A stretch of DNA of 55,348 bases. Source: Lingula anatina. Its lineage: Eukaryota > Brachiopoda > Lingulata > Lingulida > Lingulidae. Both the position numbers and the translations under genes were made by a program. The stretch's first letter is position 1; every line of letters begins with the position of its first letter. Where the stretch lies: contig NW_019773524.1 of the NCBI RefSeq assembly GCF_001039355.2, positions 28,704-84,051 of the forward strand. Reading direction: 5' to 3'. Below the pieces are notes generated by a model, which was given only the letters and a program-made list of their open reading frames with translations, had not been told where the DNA came from and searched no databases. Below are positions 34,448 through 44,650 of this stretch, piece by piece.

Positions 34448-34604
34448 CTGATATGGGTAGCCTGGTTGTGTTAGCAGTTTTCGCAAAGCATATCCAAATG
34501 CAATTGTGTCCATGATCCCCTCTGTCACAACTAACACAATCCGTGCGTGGTGTTTATGCAGAACTTGGAATCTCATGTACTGCTGTATTGACTCCAGCAC
34601 GAAA
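34448..34604 (-). CDS. Candidate exon E2 (long allele), unidentified nested gene
   Basis: After a possible acceptor (cacttatag, AG at 34606-34605) come 1 nt and 52 codons, FVLESIQQYMRFQVLHKHHA then RIVLVVTEGIMDTIAFGYAL and RKLLTQPGYPYQ. The candidate donor is CAG followed by gtcctt; alternatively the frame runs 15 codons further to a stop. The pattern hydrophobic strand, T-E/D-G, then helix resembles a vWA-like fold, and faintly the N-terminal region of SZT2. That comparison is from memory and weak. The haplotype at 31122-31260 lacks 18 nt in frame. Confidence 0.38.
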
Positions 34605-34842
34605 CTATAAGTGCAGCATTGCCAATCCATGCATTAACGCTTATTCTAAATATTATATAGGATAGACTCCTATTGTTTACAAGTGTTATGCCATGGATGA
34701 TAATACGTTAGATACTATATCATCCAAATAGTACTGTCATATGGATAACTTACGGTATAAATGTGTGTGTGTATGTGTTTGGTGAACGCAAGTGTAAATG
34801 ATGATTTGAGTACTTGTATGGGAGAGCATGATTTTGTATATG

Positions 34843-34887
<45 letters not shown>

Positions 34888-34900
34888 TTATCCTACCTAC

Positions 34901-35087
34901 CTCCAGCCATCAGTAACACCTGGCTCTGGACATTCTGACCACAGGCAGGCGTAGTGGCGTCCAGACACAGCATTCTGACCAGCAGGTACATTGGTGAGTC
35001 CATGTCCACTCCCAGGTGGACGGCTGGCTGGACCACGGTATAACTGTGCCGTCTGCTCAGAAACATTGTGGCTCAGGGAATGAGGAC
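34901..35087 (-). CDS. Candidate exon E1 (right copy), unidentified nested gene
   Basis: It has the same length (187 nt) and the same splice signals as 31575-31761, with one substitution that changes Gly to Ser in the phase-compatible frame. The acceptor AG is at 35089-35088 and the donor gtaggt follows 34901. See the left copy for the reading-frame ambiguity. Confidence 0.4.
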
Positions 35088-35220
35088 CTGACAAGAAAAT
35101 CATGTGAATGAATTGATTTAGACATGAAGGGAAATAATACTTTGAGTGTGTTTGTAATAGTATACATGTGAATGATGGCCTGAAAAGAAAATAAAGAAAA
35201 TCATGTGAATGTGTGTACAT

Positions 35221-35868
35221 GTGTATGCATGTGAGTTTAAGTTTTTATATTGTTTTTACAATAATTATATTTCTCAAGACCTGAGATTTCGTGACCATTT
35301 TGATGAAATCCCAAAAATGAAAAAAATATACAGGTTATTTTAATACTGTGTTTTGGCAGGCTCTCGACTTACAGTAAGCCTGTTTATACAGAACACTATA
35401 TATATAATCTTTTTGGATAGTCAGCAATGGAAGAAAATGATACTGATATGTTATATGTAATCATATTTTGAAGTATATAAACTAATGTATATATAATTGG
35501 TAAATGTGTTGTTACGTGATTTCTTTGATCTCTGATATATGGCTTGACTTCATTGTTACAGTGTAGATAATGATGATTATGATAATTATTTTGAGTGATG
35601 GGTGGCACTGTTAAATCATTTGAAACTTGACTTTGACTATCTTGATATTTGATTATTTAAAAGATTGTATAATAAACCTATTTGTTAAATTTTATATATT
35701 GAGAACTGATATATTTTAATACGTTTATAACAGTTCCCATTTCTGTACATTTATACCTATCTGCCTCAATTTATCTGTGTCTTTATATTGTGGATCAGAT
35801 CTGCACATTTACACAAGATCTGTGGTGATGGCAACGTAATTTATGCCCCTTTTTTTCATATTTTTCAG
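35221..35868. other. RELCH intron, nothing recognised
   Basis: AT-rich sequence leading to the polypyrimidine tract (cccctttttttcatattttt) of the next RELCH exon. Confidence 0.5.
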
Positions 35869-35985
35869 TTGTTCTCCCAAGATTAGCAGTAATGGCTGCC
35901 ACCAATAATCATACGACCAATGAAACGCGTAAACGTGATGTAGCCATGCAGCTGTGGGAAGCGTACAGTGCGCTGTCATGCTGCT
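35869..35985 (+). CDS. RELCH: RELCH exon 5 of window
   Basis: The acceptor is atttttcag (AG at 35867-35868) and the donor GCT is followed by gtatcc. Two bases complete Phe with the previous exon. The frame then reads VLPRLAVMAATNNHTTNETR, KRDVAMQLWEAYSALSCC and 1 nt. EAYSALSCC is a strongly conserved RELCH stretch. Phases on both sides match. Confidence 0.95.
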
Positions 35986-37229
35986 GTATCCTTTTTTATG
36001 TACAGAATTAACTGAACATTTTTAATTGCCTTACTTTTTTTTCACTTATTTCACTGTTTCAGGATTTATTATAAAAGTTACTCAGTGACACTTAAATGCA
36101 CTTTCTGATAGGAAGCCAACTTTTTTTCAAATGTACTGAAACAGCAATTTGAATTATCACTGGGTAAAAACTGTTCGGTTGAAAATTTTTAATTAATTTT
36201 GCTTGAATTAAACAGGTAATTACCAAGTGCACTCACAGTGTTTTTTTCATCCTTCTGATGGCTTTAATGGCATGTGAAATGTATTAATATGTATTCTTGG
36301 TTGGTTTCCCATATATGAAAGAATGAAGGTGAAGTAAAAAATATCATTCTCCATTCGATGTATATAATCAGTCTCTCACGCTCCTTTTTATCCCCTCCCC
36401 TTTCCATGCTAGCATGTTGGAAGGAAAGAGGTCAAGGAAATTATTGTCAGTTGCCAGCTTTCGTTCCATCTAAGTGTCAACTTCACAAGCCGTAAATGGC
36501 TGAAAAGTCAAGTAACTTTGCCACAGCAAACTTTCCCCAAGGTATCTCTGTATCATTATGTTTTCTGCCCTGACTCTGGGTTACTCAGTAGATATAAAAT
36601 TTGTGAATGGGAGTGCAAGAGACAGATAGCTCAAACTTCAAACTACCTCTGGTCAGTTTTTTTATTTGGGGGGGGGATAAATACTCTCATGCTAATCACG
36701 ACTATATTATATCTTCTGATTTGAGGGATATTTGTTTGCTGGTTTGACCATGTATGGCCCATATAATACATATGTAGTATGGTAACAAAATAGTCACATA
36801 TCTATCCAGCAGAAATGTGGGACTTTGGACATATGGAAGATGGAGGAGGCCGGCTGCTGCTTAAATGCTGTCTAATAATAGAAACCATCATGCTCCCCCC
36901 CCCCCCCCCCTCCCTTTACACCTACTTGTAACTGACCCAATGTTAAAATCCTAACACAAGCAATAAAGATGGTACCAGGAAATTAAATTATTCAGAATTC
37001 TGTTATCTTCACATTAATTTCACAAATTACTAGCCACCAGCTGCCATTATTAGGTTTAATAAACTACCGGACAGTAGATATTTACAGAAATGACTTGATC
37101 TTTTCCATGAGGAAAAATTATCAATCATTTAGATACATAAATTTGAAATTAATTTAAAAAAAAGAGTTCTATATAGCAGTCAAGTAATTGGCAGGTAGTG
37201 CAGCCAGAAGCAATTATCTTCCACACGTT
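35986..37229. other. RELCH intron, nothing recognised
   Basis: There are poly(G) at 36668-36676 and poly(C) at 36895-36910. No exon or element was delimited. Confidence 0.45.
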
Positions 37230-37453
37230 GGCTCTGTTCACAACCAAGTTGAGCTATTGCCAAACTGAACTGTATCACAAATATGGCACGCACTTGAAAG
37301 CATATGCAGCATAATCCAGTAACGGATTCCACGTCTCCCATGTGCACCTACTACCCCACCACGCAGGGATTACACGACATGCTTTCGAGTGGAGCACGCC
37401 ATGTTTGTGTTGTGACTTAGTTAGGCCTGGCTCAACTTGACTGTGAACAGACC
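37230..37453. mobile_element. Inverted-repeat element, CTGTTCACA ends
   Basis: The ends GGCTCTGTTCACAACCAAGT and ...CTTGACTGTGAACAGACC are inverted, with inner ATGGCACGCACTTGAAAGCA matched by GCTTTCGAGTGGAGCACGCC. It resembles the CATTCACAAC family at 18416. The target duplication is unclear. Confidence 0.6.
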
Positions 37454-38000
37454 CATGGTCTCTGGTGGTTTGTTACAATGGTTGATTTGCCAGTTTCTAT
37501 ATATGAACCAGCTGAGTGCTAGTTGTCTGATATGTAGTCTTAAAAGTCCTTTTAAGATGTTGATTGTAATCTGATTGTACCCTGATAATAAGCTCTCATT
37601 AACTGCATTTTTTAAGGTATTTGTAGTCATTGGTTTTATAAGGCAGGATAGAATGAGTATTTTTTTAAGCTGCGTTCACAACTTGGCTGAATTATGTTTA
37701 CATTTGATAAGGTGATGCCAGGTAGATTATTACGTGTCTCAGTTTATCTGATTGTGAGCCAGACTACTGATGTTGGAGCTGTTGGTGGTTATGGATTTGC
37801 TTGTTTTTTTTTAATTTTTCTGAACTGTGCATTTGTATCACCTGTCATAAGGACATACACCTTCTGCCAATTAGCTGTTAAAACCTTACCATATCAATGT
37901 TGGCACAACTGAGGCCTTGTTGGCAAAAAAAAAAAAAAATGCCTTTGATGTCAAGGAAAATTTTTAAAGTGCATGTAGACAGGTGGTCTGATAATGTTTT

Positions 38001-38484
38001 GTTCTAAAAGATGTGAATGCATTAAACAGAGGCAGTTGTGTTAAAAGTTGATTCCATTGCAAAATTATCAGAAATGAAAAATCATTGTTGAATGGATTGT
38101 GATTGAGCCATTAATGGAAATAATGTAGAAATACATTTGTTCAGTGCTTTAATGTTTTACTGGTCCATAAACTCATTATAACTTTATATGTGGAGATAAA
38201 AAGTAGAATTTCATAAAGGTCAGGGCAATTTATTTTGCTTTATTCCAAAAGATGTGAATGCAGTAAATACCAGTAGATGCAATATCACAGTCCAATTGCA
38301 AAATTATCCAAAGAGAAGAATCAGCCTTGGACGTATAATTGTTAATGGACAATTCCTGTAAATAGTGTAGAAATACCTTAGTTCAGTTCCTTTATCGGGT
38401 TTTACTGGTTCATAAATTTATTATAGCTGAATATGTAGAGTCAAAAAGTAAAATTTCATATAAGCCCAGGCAATTTATTTTGAT
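38001..38484. repeat. Diverged tandem duplication, about 240-bp units
   Basis: Unit 1 starts GTTCTAAAAGATGTGAATGC at 38001 and unit 2 TATTCCAAAAGATGTGAATG at 38241. Shared blocks in order include TGCAAAATTATC, AATGTAGAAATAC / AGTGTAGAAATAC, GTTTTACTGGT and CAATTTATTTTG. Divergence is substantial, so this is an old duplication and not an assembly artefact. Confidence 0.85.
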
Positions 38485-38744
38485 TTTTGGGAGAATGGTG
38501 TGATTATTTAATTTGTCTCTATGCATAGACATGATCTGTAATTATATTTGGCTTAAACAAGTGTGTCATCAGTAATGATCTGTTATTTAAGAACCTTGCT
38601 TGACTGATGAACTGAACAAACATGTATGGCTGACCCAGAAATCCAGCAAAAAAAATTGCAACTAAAACTTTGTTATGCACTCAAAGTAACAGTCGTTGTT
38701 TCTTGGAACAACAGCTGAAAATCATATTAGTTAATGCAACTCCC

Positions 38745-38850
38745 ATATTTTAATGTCTCACTTAGGTACCTTCATAAGGGAAACACTATTACACCTACAG
38801 GCTCGTTCCTTGAAGATGTGTCGTATGAGACATTAAAATATTGGATTTGC
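38745..38850. repeat. Small foldback around ATATTTTAATGTCTCA
   Basis: CCATATTTTAATGTCTCA (from about 38743) and TGAGACATTAAAATATTGG (ending near 38845) are inverted and about 65 bp apart. It may be a remnant of a foldback element. Confidence 0.6.
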
Positions 38851-39179
38851 TGTGGTAATAACTGCTAGAATTCATATATAGTGGAACTTGTTCTAACCCC
38901 ACTTGTTTTCCTTCTATAAATGCTATATCTTAGCATAATTAATGATGAGCTTAAAACAATAGAAGTTGAAATACATATTTAAAGTTAAACTCATTAGTTA
39001 AACTCACTAGGAGAAAATGTACCTGTTATCTTCAACATTACACTATCATTAATTACTTATACAAAGTGCTGTCAACCAACCAACTTAATTGCAGTCAACA
39101 CAGTTCTGAAAACGTTTTAATTTTGAATGAGAAACAATGTTTGGTATCAAGACTGATGTTAACACTAATAATAAATTAA

Positions 39180-39182
<3 letters not shown>

Positions 39183-39267
<85 letters not shown>
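39183..39267. repeat. (TA)n microsatellite, 85 bp
   Basis: An uninterrupted AT/TA alternation. The minus-strand frame rich in Ile-Tyr across it is an artefact. Confidence 0.97.
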
Positions 39268-39269
<2 letters not shown>

Positions 39270-40692
39270 CTGATTCAGGGATTTCCTGCTCAGTTACAAC
39301 AGAACTATCTGTCAGATACTTTATGTTTAAGTCATACACTTTGAAAATTGAATACTGAGTATTAGGATAAAGATCATGGCTGCTGTATACTGTTTGTTTC
39401 TGTGCAATACTTTCATACTGCAATGATACAAAATACACCTATTTAATGTAAGTGAACAATTAAGGCAAGGATAAAGAATTTGACATAATAAAACTAGTGC
39501 TCATGGTTGAAAATTGTCAAAAACCTTTTCTGAGTTTTCAGCTTTTACCCATAAGCTTGATCACTTACCTTAGCTTTGCCTAATAGCTGCGAATCCCAGT
39601 CTAGTTGACACTAGCAGTAAATGTTGTACATGTACAGGCCCCAGGTCTGCAAGATCTAAGCTAGTTACCGTTTCCTTTACACTGTTTATCACTGTCTATC
39701 AGTCAGTATTCCACCAAGTCTTGTGCTATCTATAATTCTTCCAATGAATTGCTGGTAGGCTTCCAACTCTGGTGTGAATGGCCTATCTACTGATGATGCA
39801 GAATTATTGTGATAATTTTTCTATCTGGAGTTGTGCAGAAGTCTCAGATCAATGAAGGTCTCCTCAGCAATTGTGGTGTAAATTACTTCCTGAATTGCTG
39901 ATGACCGGTATTCTGCCAACCAGGAAGTAAGTAATTTGCTCTTTTTGTTCTCAGAGCTGAAGATGTCTCGGATCAAAAAAGCACGACATGAGCTGAAATG
40001 TTATTAAAAAGTGTGTTGAAGTCCCCCAGGTATATCAGTCAGTCTCTAAATGGCGTCCACTATTTCTGTACCCTTTTTCTCCTCCCTAAGAAGAATCATC
40101 TTGATTTTAGCCAAAGATATTGAATCCCCTGTGTAATTTGTGAAGTCCTACTCTGATTCCTCTCCAACCAGAAATGCTGAGCTGTGTCCGTGTGGAGTAG
40201 TATGCTTAATGCTCCACTGAACTCTGCTGGCAACTACATGTGTATTCTTGCTGCAAGGTACATATGTATCTCCGGTCGTGTTTCCACTCAACTTGGACCA
40301 GCCTAACTGAGCAAGGCACATTTTAGAAGGTTTTCTTATATTTGAATATTTGATACAGTTAGTATAATTGTTATCGCTTGGCTGGAACTTCAAACAATAG
40401 GATAACTACTCATGTATTTTGCTTACACACTTGCCTATATTTTCACTGGCCTTTAAGTGAAAGAACCTGTTGTTTAAAGCAACAGCCATGGGATAAGCTA
40501 CAACTATTCCCTCATCCACTGTATGTGGCATACAATGGATGACCCATATTGTAACTAGTGCTTACAGTGGTACAGTGCTGGGTATCTTGACATTGGATTG
40601 TGGGGCACTGTTTTCAGGTTATGTCTTGATTTTTTTGGTTATGAGCCATAACTCTTGGGAGGCTTGTTTGACTGAAAGTTGGGTGAAACTTA
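39268..40692. other. RELCH intron, nothing confirmed
   Basis: A local inverted pair AAATTACTTCCTG / CAGGAAGTAAGTAATTT occurs near 39880-39940. The 81-codon minus frame at 40148-40393 has no recognisable motif or splice sites. Confidence 0.4.
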
Positions 40693-40890
40693 GGGGCCAT
40701 TCAGAATAAAAGATCCAAGTATCAGCTGATAGGAAGACCACTTAATCCAGTAATAGTCTCTTTGCCTCTTACACACCTCCCCACACTTTATCCCTTCAGG
40801 GGCACAGTAATTAAATCTCGACTCAATTCGTGTCCACCATATTTGATCCTTGGATCAGCTGATACTCGGATCTTTTATCTGAATGGTCCC
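40693..40890. mobile_element. Harbinger-like MITE (family B) with TTA target duplication
   Basis: A 198-bp element with ends GGGGCCATTCAGAATAAAAG and ...CTTTTATCTGAATGGTCCC, flanked by TTA at 40690-40692 and 40891-40893. Subterminal GATCCAAGTATCAGCTGATA is matched by ATCAGCTGATACTCGGATC. Long inverted repeats, G-rich ends and a TTA duplication are typical of PIF/Harbinger. Confidence 0.78.
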
Positions 40891-40899
40891 TTAGGCTAA

Positions 40900-41066
40900 G
40901 GGCTCATTCCTCTTGGTTTTGAGTAGAATACAGAAATGCTGATGATAATACCTGTGTGTTAGAAACAAGAGGAGGTGTGTTAATCTATTAATCTGATTGC
41001 ATTCAGCGAGAGTCGGCAGAGTTGGATCAATCTACATAAAATGATAGTTTCATTGGCAGTGAGCCC
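40900..41066. mobile_element. Harbinger-like MITE (family A), internally deleted
   Basis: It starts GGGCTCATTCCTCTTGG and ends GATAGTTTCATTGGCAGTGAGCCC, only 9 bp after the family-B element. The left inverted repeat is truncated, since the GATCGATCC part is missing. Confidence 0.65.
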
Positions 41067-41484
41067 TTTAAGACCAAAATTTTAGTCAACTTGGACCCAA
41101 TATAAATCAGTAGTATGATCAGATGGGCCTGTGCTATAACAGGAAAGATTTACTAGCTTATGTTTTAAGGTACATTAAGTTTGTCGGTTTACTCTTTTTG
41201 ATACTCTTACTAGTAAATTTTCCTTGATCCAAATCTATACCTGTACATTGTAGTTCTCTCAAGAATCTATGAATTTATAATAGCCTTATTGTAATATAAG
41301 TACATCTACATGTATTTTACATTCACGTATAAAGCTTATGGCTTTCTCTTTCCCTCTTTATACAAGAGAAGCTCATGAATTTCTTTATTCCCCAATGGCT
41401 GGATGAACATTTATCTGTAATGGACCTCAGCCTGTGTGCTCTCTTCACATTGGGGCAATCCCATTGTGCAAGCTACTCATCTTA

Positions 41485-41728
41485 GATCCCATTCCCACAC
41501 CTAGATCGAGCTAGCAAGATCGACCCATCTCTGAGGGGATTCTCGCTAAATTACATTCAGCTGAAGCTGCTTAGATTTCTGGCACGCCTAGTGATGCTGT
41601 TAATGATAATGGTTAATTACCCCGTAATAACGTCAGTAGGCGTACCAAACATTAGAGCCCCTTAAGCGAAGTTCAATTTAGCGAGAAACCCCTTGGAGAT
41701 GGGTCAATCTAGGTATGGGAATGGGGTC
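41485..41728. mobile_element. Harbinger-like MITE (family A relative)
   Basis: The ends GATCCCATTCCCACACCTAG and ...CTAGGTATGGGAATGGGGTC are inverted. Inner GATCGACCCATCTCTGAGGG is matched by CCCTTGGAGATGGGTCAATC, and GCTAAATTACATTCAGC is partly inverted by GTTCAATTTAGC. The left flank is TTA. Confidence 0.65.
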
Positions 41729-41936
41729 GAAGTGAAGAGTTTCCACTTGAACTCTATTTTTGTCATCCACTTTGAGAGACTGACAACTCATTAGCCTCCT
41801 TTTTGTCTCTTAGTCATCATAATGGATCCCTGTGATCAACAAGACCAATTCATTTCATTGAACAGTAGGGAGCAACCTTGTAAAAGGGAATAATCCCCCC
41901 CCCCTCCCCCCCCAAGGTGTAATGTGACATGTTAAA

Positions 41937-42653
41937 GTGTACTGGTCCAGACTGGGTAAAATAAGTATACCATTTGATGTGAGAATGGCCTTAAACTCAG
42001 GGTGTCTGCCTATATCTCTGCTCACATTAAGTCGATCCCACTTTAATGACTGCTTATTCCACAGAGCTTTTGATGTATCCCTGGGTATACAAGATATTGT
42101 CCGTTGATCCTGTAGTCCTGTATTGGTCTAATGGCTAGGTAGAAGCTCCTGGCCATTCCACAGAGCCTTTGATCAGGAGAAGTGAAATTGCAAGACATGC
42201 AATCTGTTTATGTAATTAAAACTGTTGCCTTTCACATGTTTTCATTGCCTATGTGTGTACAGGCTTTTAGCCAGCAATTTCAAATGGGGGGGGGGGGGGG
42301 GCNGTGTACTGGTCCAGACTGGGTAAAATAAGTATACCATTTGATGTGAGAATGGCCTTAAACTCAGGGTGTCTGCCTATATCTCTGCTCACATTAAGTC
42401 GATCCCACTTTAATGATTGCTTATTCCACAGAGCTTTTGATGTATCCCTGGGTATACAAGATATTGTCCGTTGATCCTGTAGTCCTGTATTGGTCTAATG
42501 GCTAGGTAGAAGCTCCTGGCCATTCCACAGAGCCTTTGATCAGGAGAAGTGAAATTGCAAGACATGCAATCTGTTTATGTAATTAAAACTGTTGCCTTTC
42601 ACCTGTTTTCATTGCCTATGTGTGTACAGGCTTTTAGCCAGCAATTTCAAATG
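41937..42653. repeat. False duplication 5 across the N at 42303
   Basis: 41937-42286 and 42304-42653 are copies with few substitutions. The left copy runs into a poly(G) tract before the N where the right copy reads on. The contig evidently collapsed at the homopolymer. Confidence 0.92.
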
Positions 42654-42778
42654 GGGGCTCTTTCTTGTTCCAATTTGAGCAATGGCACAGAACCTGTGTT
42701 ATATTTTGATTTAGAGTGGACCTTTTCCAGCCAAAAGGCAATTCTTTCTAATCCCACAAACCTTTCCTAGCAAGCCTG
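42627..42778. mobile_element. Decayed hAT-like MITE, relative of 9205-9381
   Basis: CAGGCTTTTAGCCAGCAATT, GAGTGGACCTTTTCCAG and ...CTAGCAAGCCTG align in order with the inverse of the element at 9205-9381. The start of this element is also where the left copy of duplication 5 breaks (42260). Confidence 0.6.
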
Positions 42779-44159
42779 ATATATGTGTGCACTTTTCATG
42801 TGAATGTAGTTGTCAATATCTAAAAATTAAAAAAAAAACTAATAGCATAAAAGGAAAAAACTGGTAAGATTTTTTGAAATAATTATTCTTTAGAATGAGG
42901 TACAAATTCATGAAAAAGACAACAATCCGTCTTCATCACAAAGATCTCCTATAGTCACAGCTGGTTACAACCAGTCACTGCTGGAACACATTATGGATTA
43001 CATGAGCAATGATATGAGTGTACACATATCACAAAATAGGACTCTTTCCTTTGTTTGTCAACATTGTATTTGCTGTACTACCAGCTGATCAGTGTCTGAC
43101 AACTGTATTCTTTTTCCTAAAATTTTATTTTCAAATTTTATAGAGATGTAGCCATAATGGTTATAATATTGGATGAACCAAGTAAGAGAAATGGATAATT
43201 CAGGTTCGGTAACAATTATATATTATAAATGTATTTTCATCTAGTGAGTATTTCTTCCCATATTTTAATGTTTTCCTCGAGGTTGGGCATCCTCAAGACA
43301 ATAATGTCTGCATGTGCTATTAAACCTATTAATCACCTGGGAAAAAAGACACATAACTGAGTCAGGATGTAACTGAAATGTGATTTTAAGTGCTTTATTG
43401 ATAATTAGCTGTTCAATAAAATCAATATGAGTGATTGATTTAAGAAGATTCCTCTGGTTCTAATCTAATTGTTGCACTAGGTGTTGCTGTTCATGTGTGT
43501 GTGTGTGTGCATGAATGTGAGCACAAATTCATACAATTTTATTAGCGACCATGTTATGAATTTAACACCAAACCCATGAAATAATGCCGTCCATTTTCCT
43601 CTCATTAATTCATTTCAAAATGGAATGATTGAAAAAGGCAAATTATTCAAGAAATTTCTTTATTTAGATGTCACCAACGTTATATTAACAGACATGAATT
43701 AAGTTGTGTAGCTAGTGTAATGGAGAAAACAAATATTAGTGACCTATTTGCTATTTTTGCCTGCTTGATTTACCCCTTTCACCAGAATCCAGCAAGGCCA
43801 GACAAAATTATCTCTATTTCCAGTTAAGCACTGGGGAAGTTTCTCAGAAAATTTCATCTCCTTTTCCCTTTCCCTTTGGGAATGTATGTTTTTTTTTTTT
43901 GTTGTTGTTGTTGTTTTTTTGCCCTGACTTCATTTTTTCTTACAATTTTGTGCTTTTAAGTAGGAATGGCCAAAATTGTTAAAGATGTGAGAGAAAGTAA
44001 GTTAGAAAGTTCAAAATTGTACAGAATTTTGGTAAATTATTGAACACAAAATCTTCAATGATCTTCACTCACCCCCAAGGCCCCAACAATTTCCTGGTAA
44101 ACAATTGGTATCTTATGTCAAATGTTTGATATACTTCATACCTTAACTGTATACCCCAG
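42779..44159. other. RELCH intron, nothing recognised
   Basis: AT-rich sequence with a short (GT)n at about 43495-43509. It ends in the acceptor tataccccag of the next RELCH exon. Confidence 0.5.
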
Positions 44160-44313
44160 TCATCAATGAGCAGTTGATCAGCGAGGCCATGTTGCCAGGG
44201 TTACGGTGTCTACGGCAGGACATGGCGCAGGTGGCACCAGAACTGGAGTCTGTGGTGTCGTCACTCATCAAAGACTTTGAGACTAAAGTAGAGGCACCCA
44301 GGCCGTTGGACAG
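44160..44313 (+). CDS. RELCH: RELCH exon 6 of window
   Basis: The acceptor AG is at 44158-44159 and the donor GACAG is followed by gtatgt. Two bases complete Phe. Then the frame reads INEQLISEAMLPGLRCLRQD, MAQVAPELESVVSSLIKDFE and TKVEAPRPLD plus 2 nt. LPGLRCLRxDM is a conserved RELCH signature near the C-terminus. Confidence 0.95.
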
Positions 44314-44613
44314 GTATGTATGATATACAGAATTTGAAACACATTGTGTTTAACACTTTCATATAGCAAAATTAACATTTTAATTGGCTCAATTTTTCCT
44401 TAGTCACCAAGGTATATCATGTATAAAACTGTTCACAGAATTATGACCCATGAACCTGTTTTTGAGTTCTAAGTACCTAGTTTTAATGGACATAGAAACT
44501 GGCGAATATCATTGTGGATGGTTGAAATTAGAAATTTATATTTATAAAATAGGTCAATTTTTCAGTGATAGATTGAGAATAAATTTGTGAGACAGTGCCA
44601 AAATCTCTCTCTT

Positions 44614-44650
<37 letters not shown>

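Larger units (their letters stand above)
32058..35220. repeat. Allelic duplication 4, right copy
   Basis: This is the second haplotype of 28468-31896, starting right after the N at 32057 and ending where the two sequences diverge at GTGTACAT. RELCH intron length is overstated by about 3.2 kb because of it. Confidence 0.88.

Noticed and set aside
39085-39438. Minus-strand frame with an Ile-Tyr run
   Set aside because: Produced by the (TA)n tract.
39890-40010. Possible Penelope-like or retroelement 3' end (GAAGATGTCTCGGATC, AGCTGAAATG)
   Set aside because: The resemblance is vague and no coding or structural part could be found.
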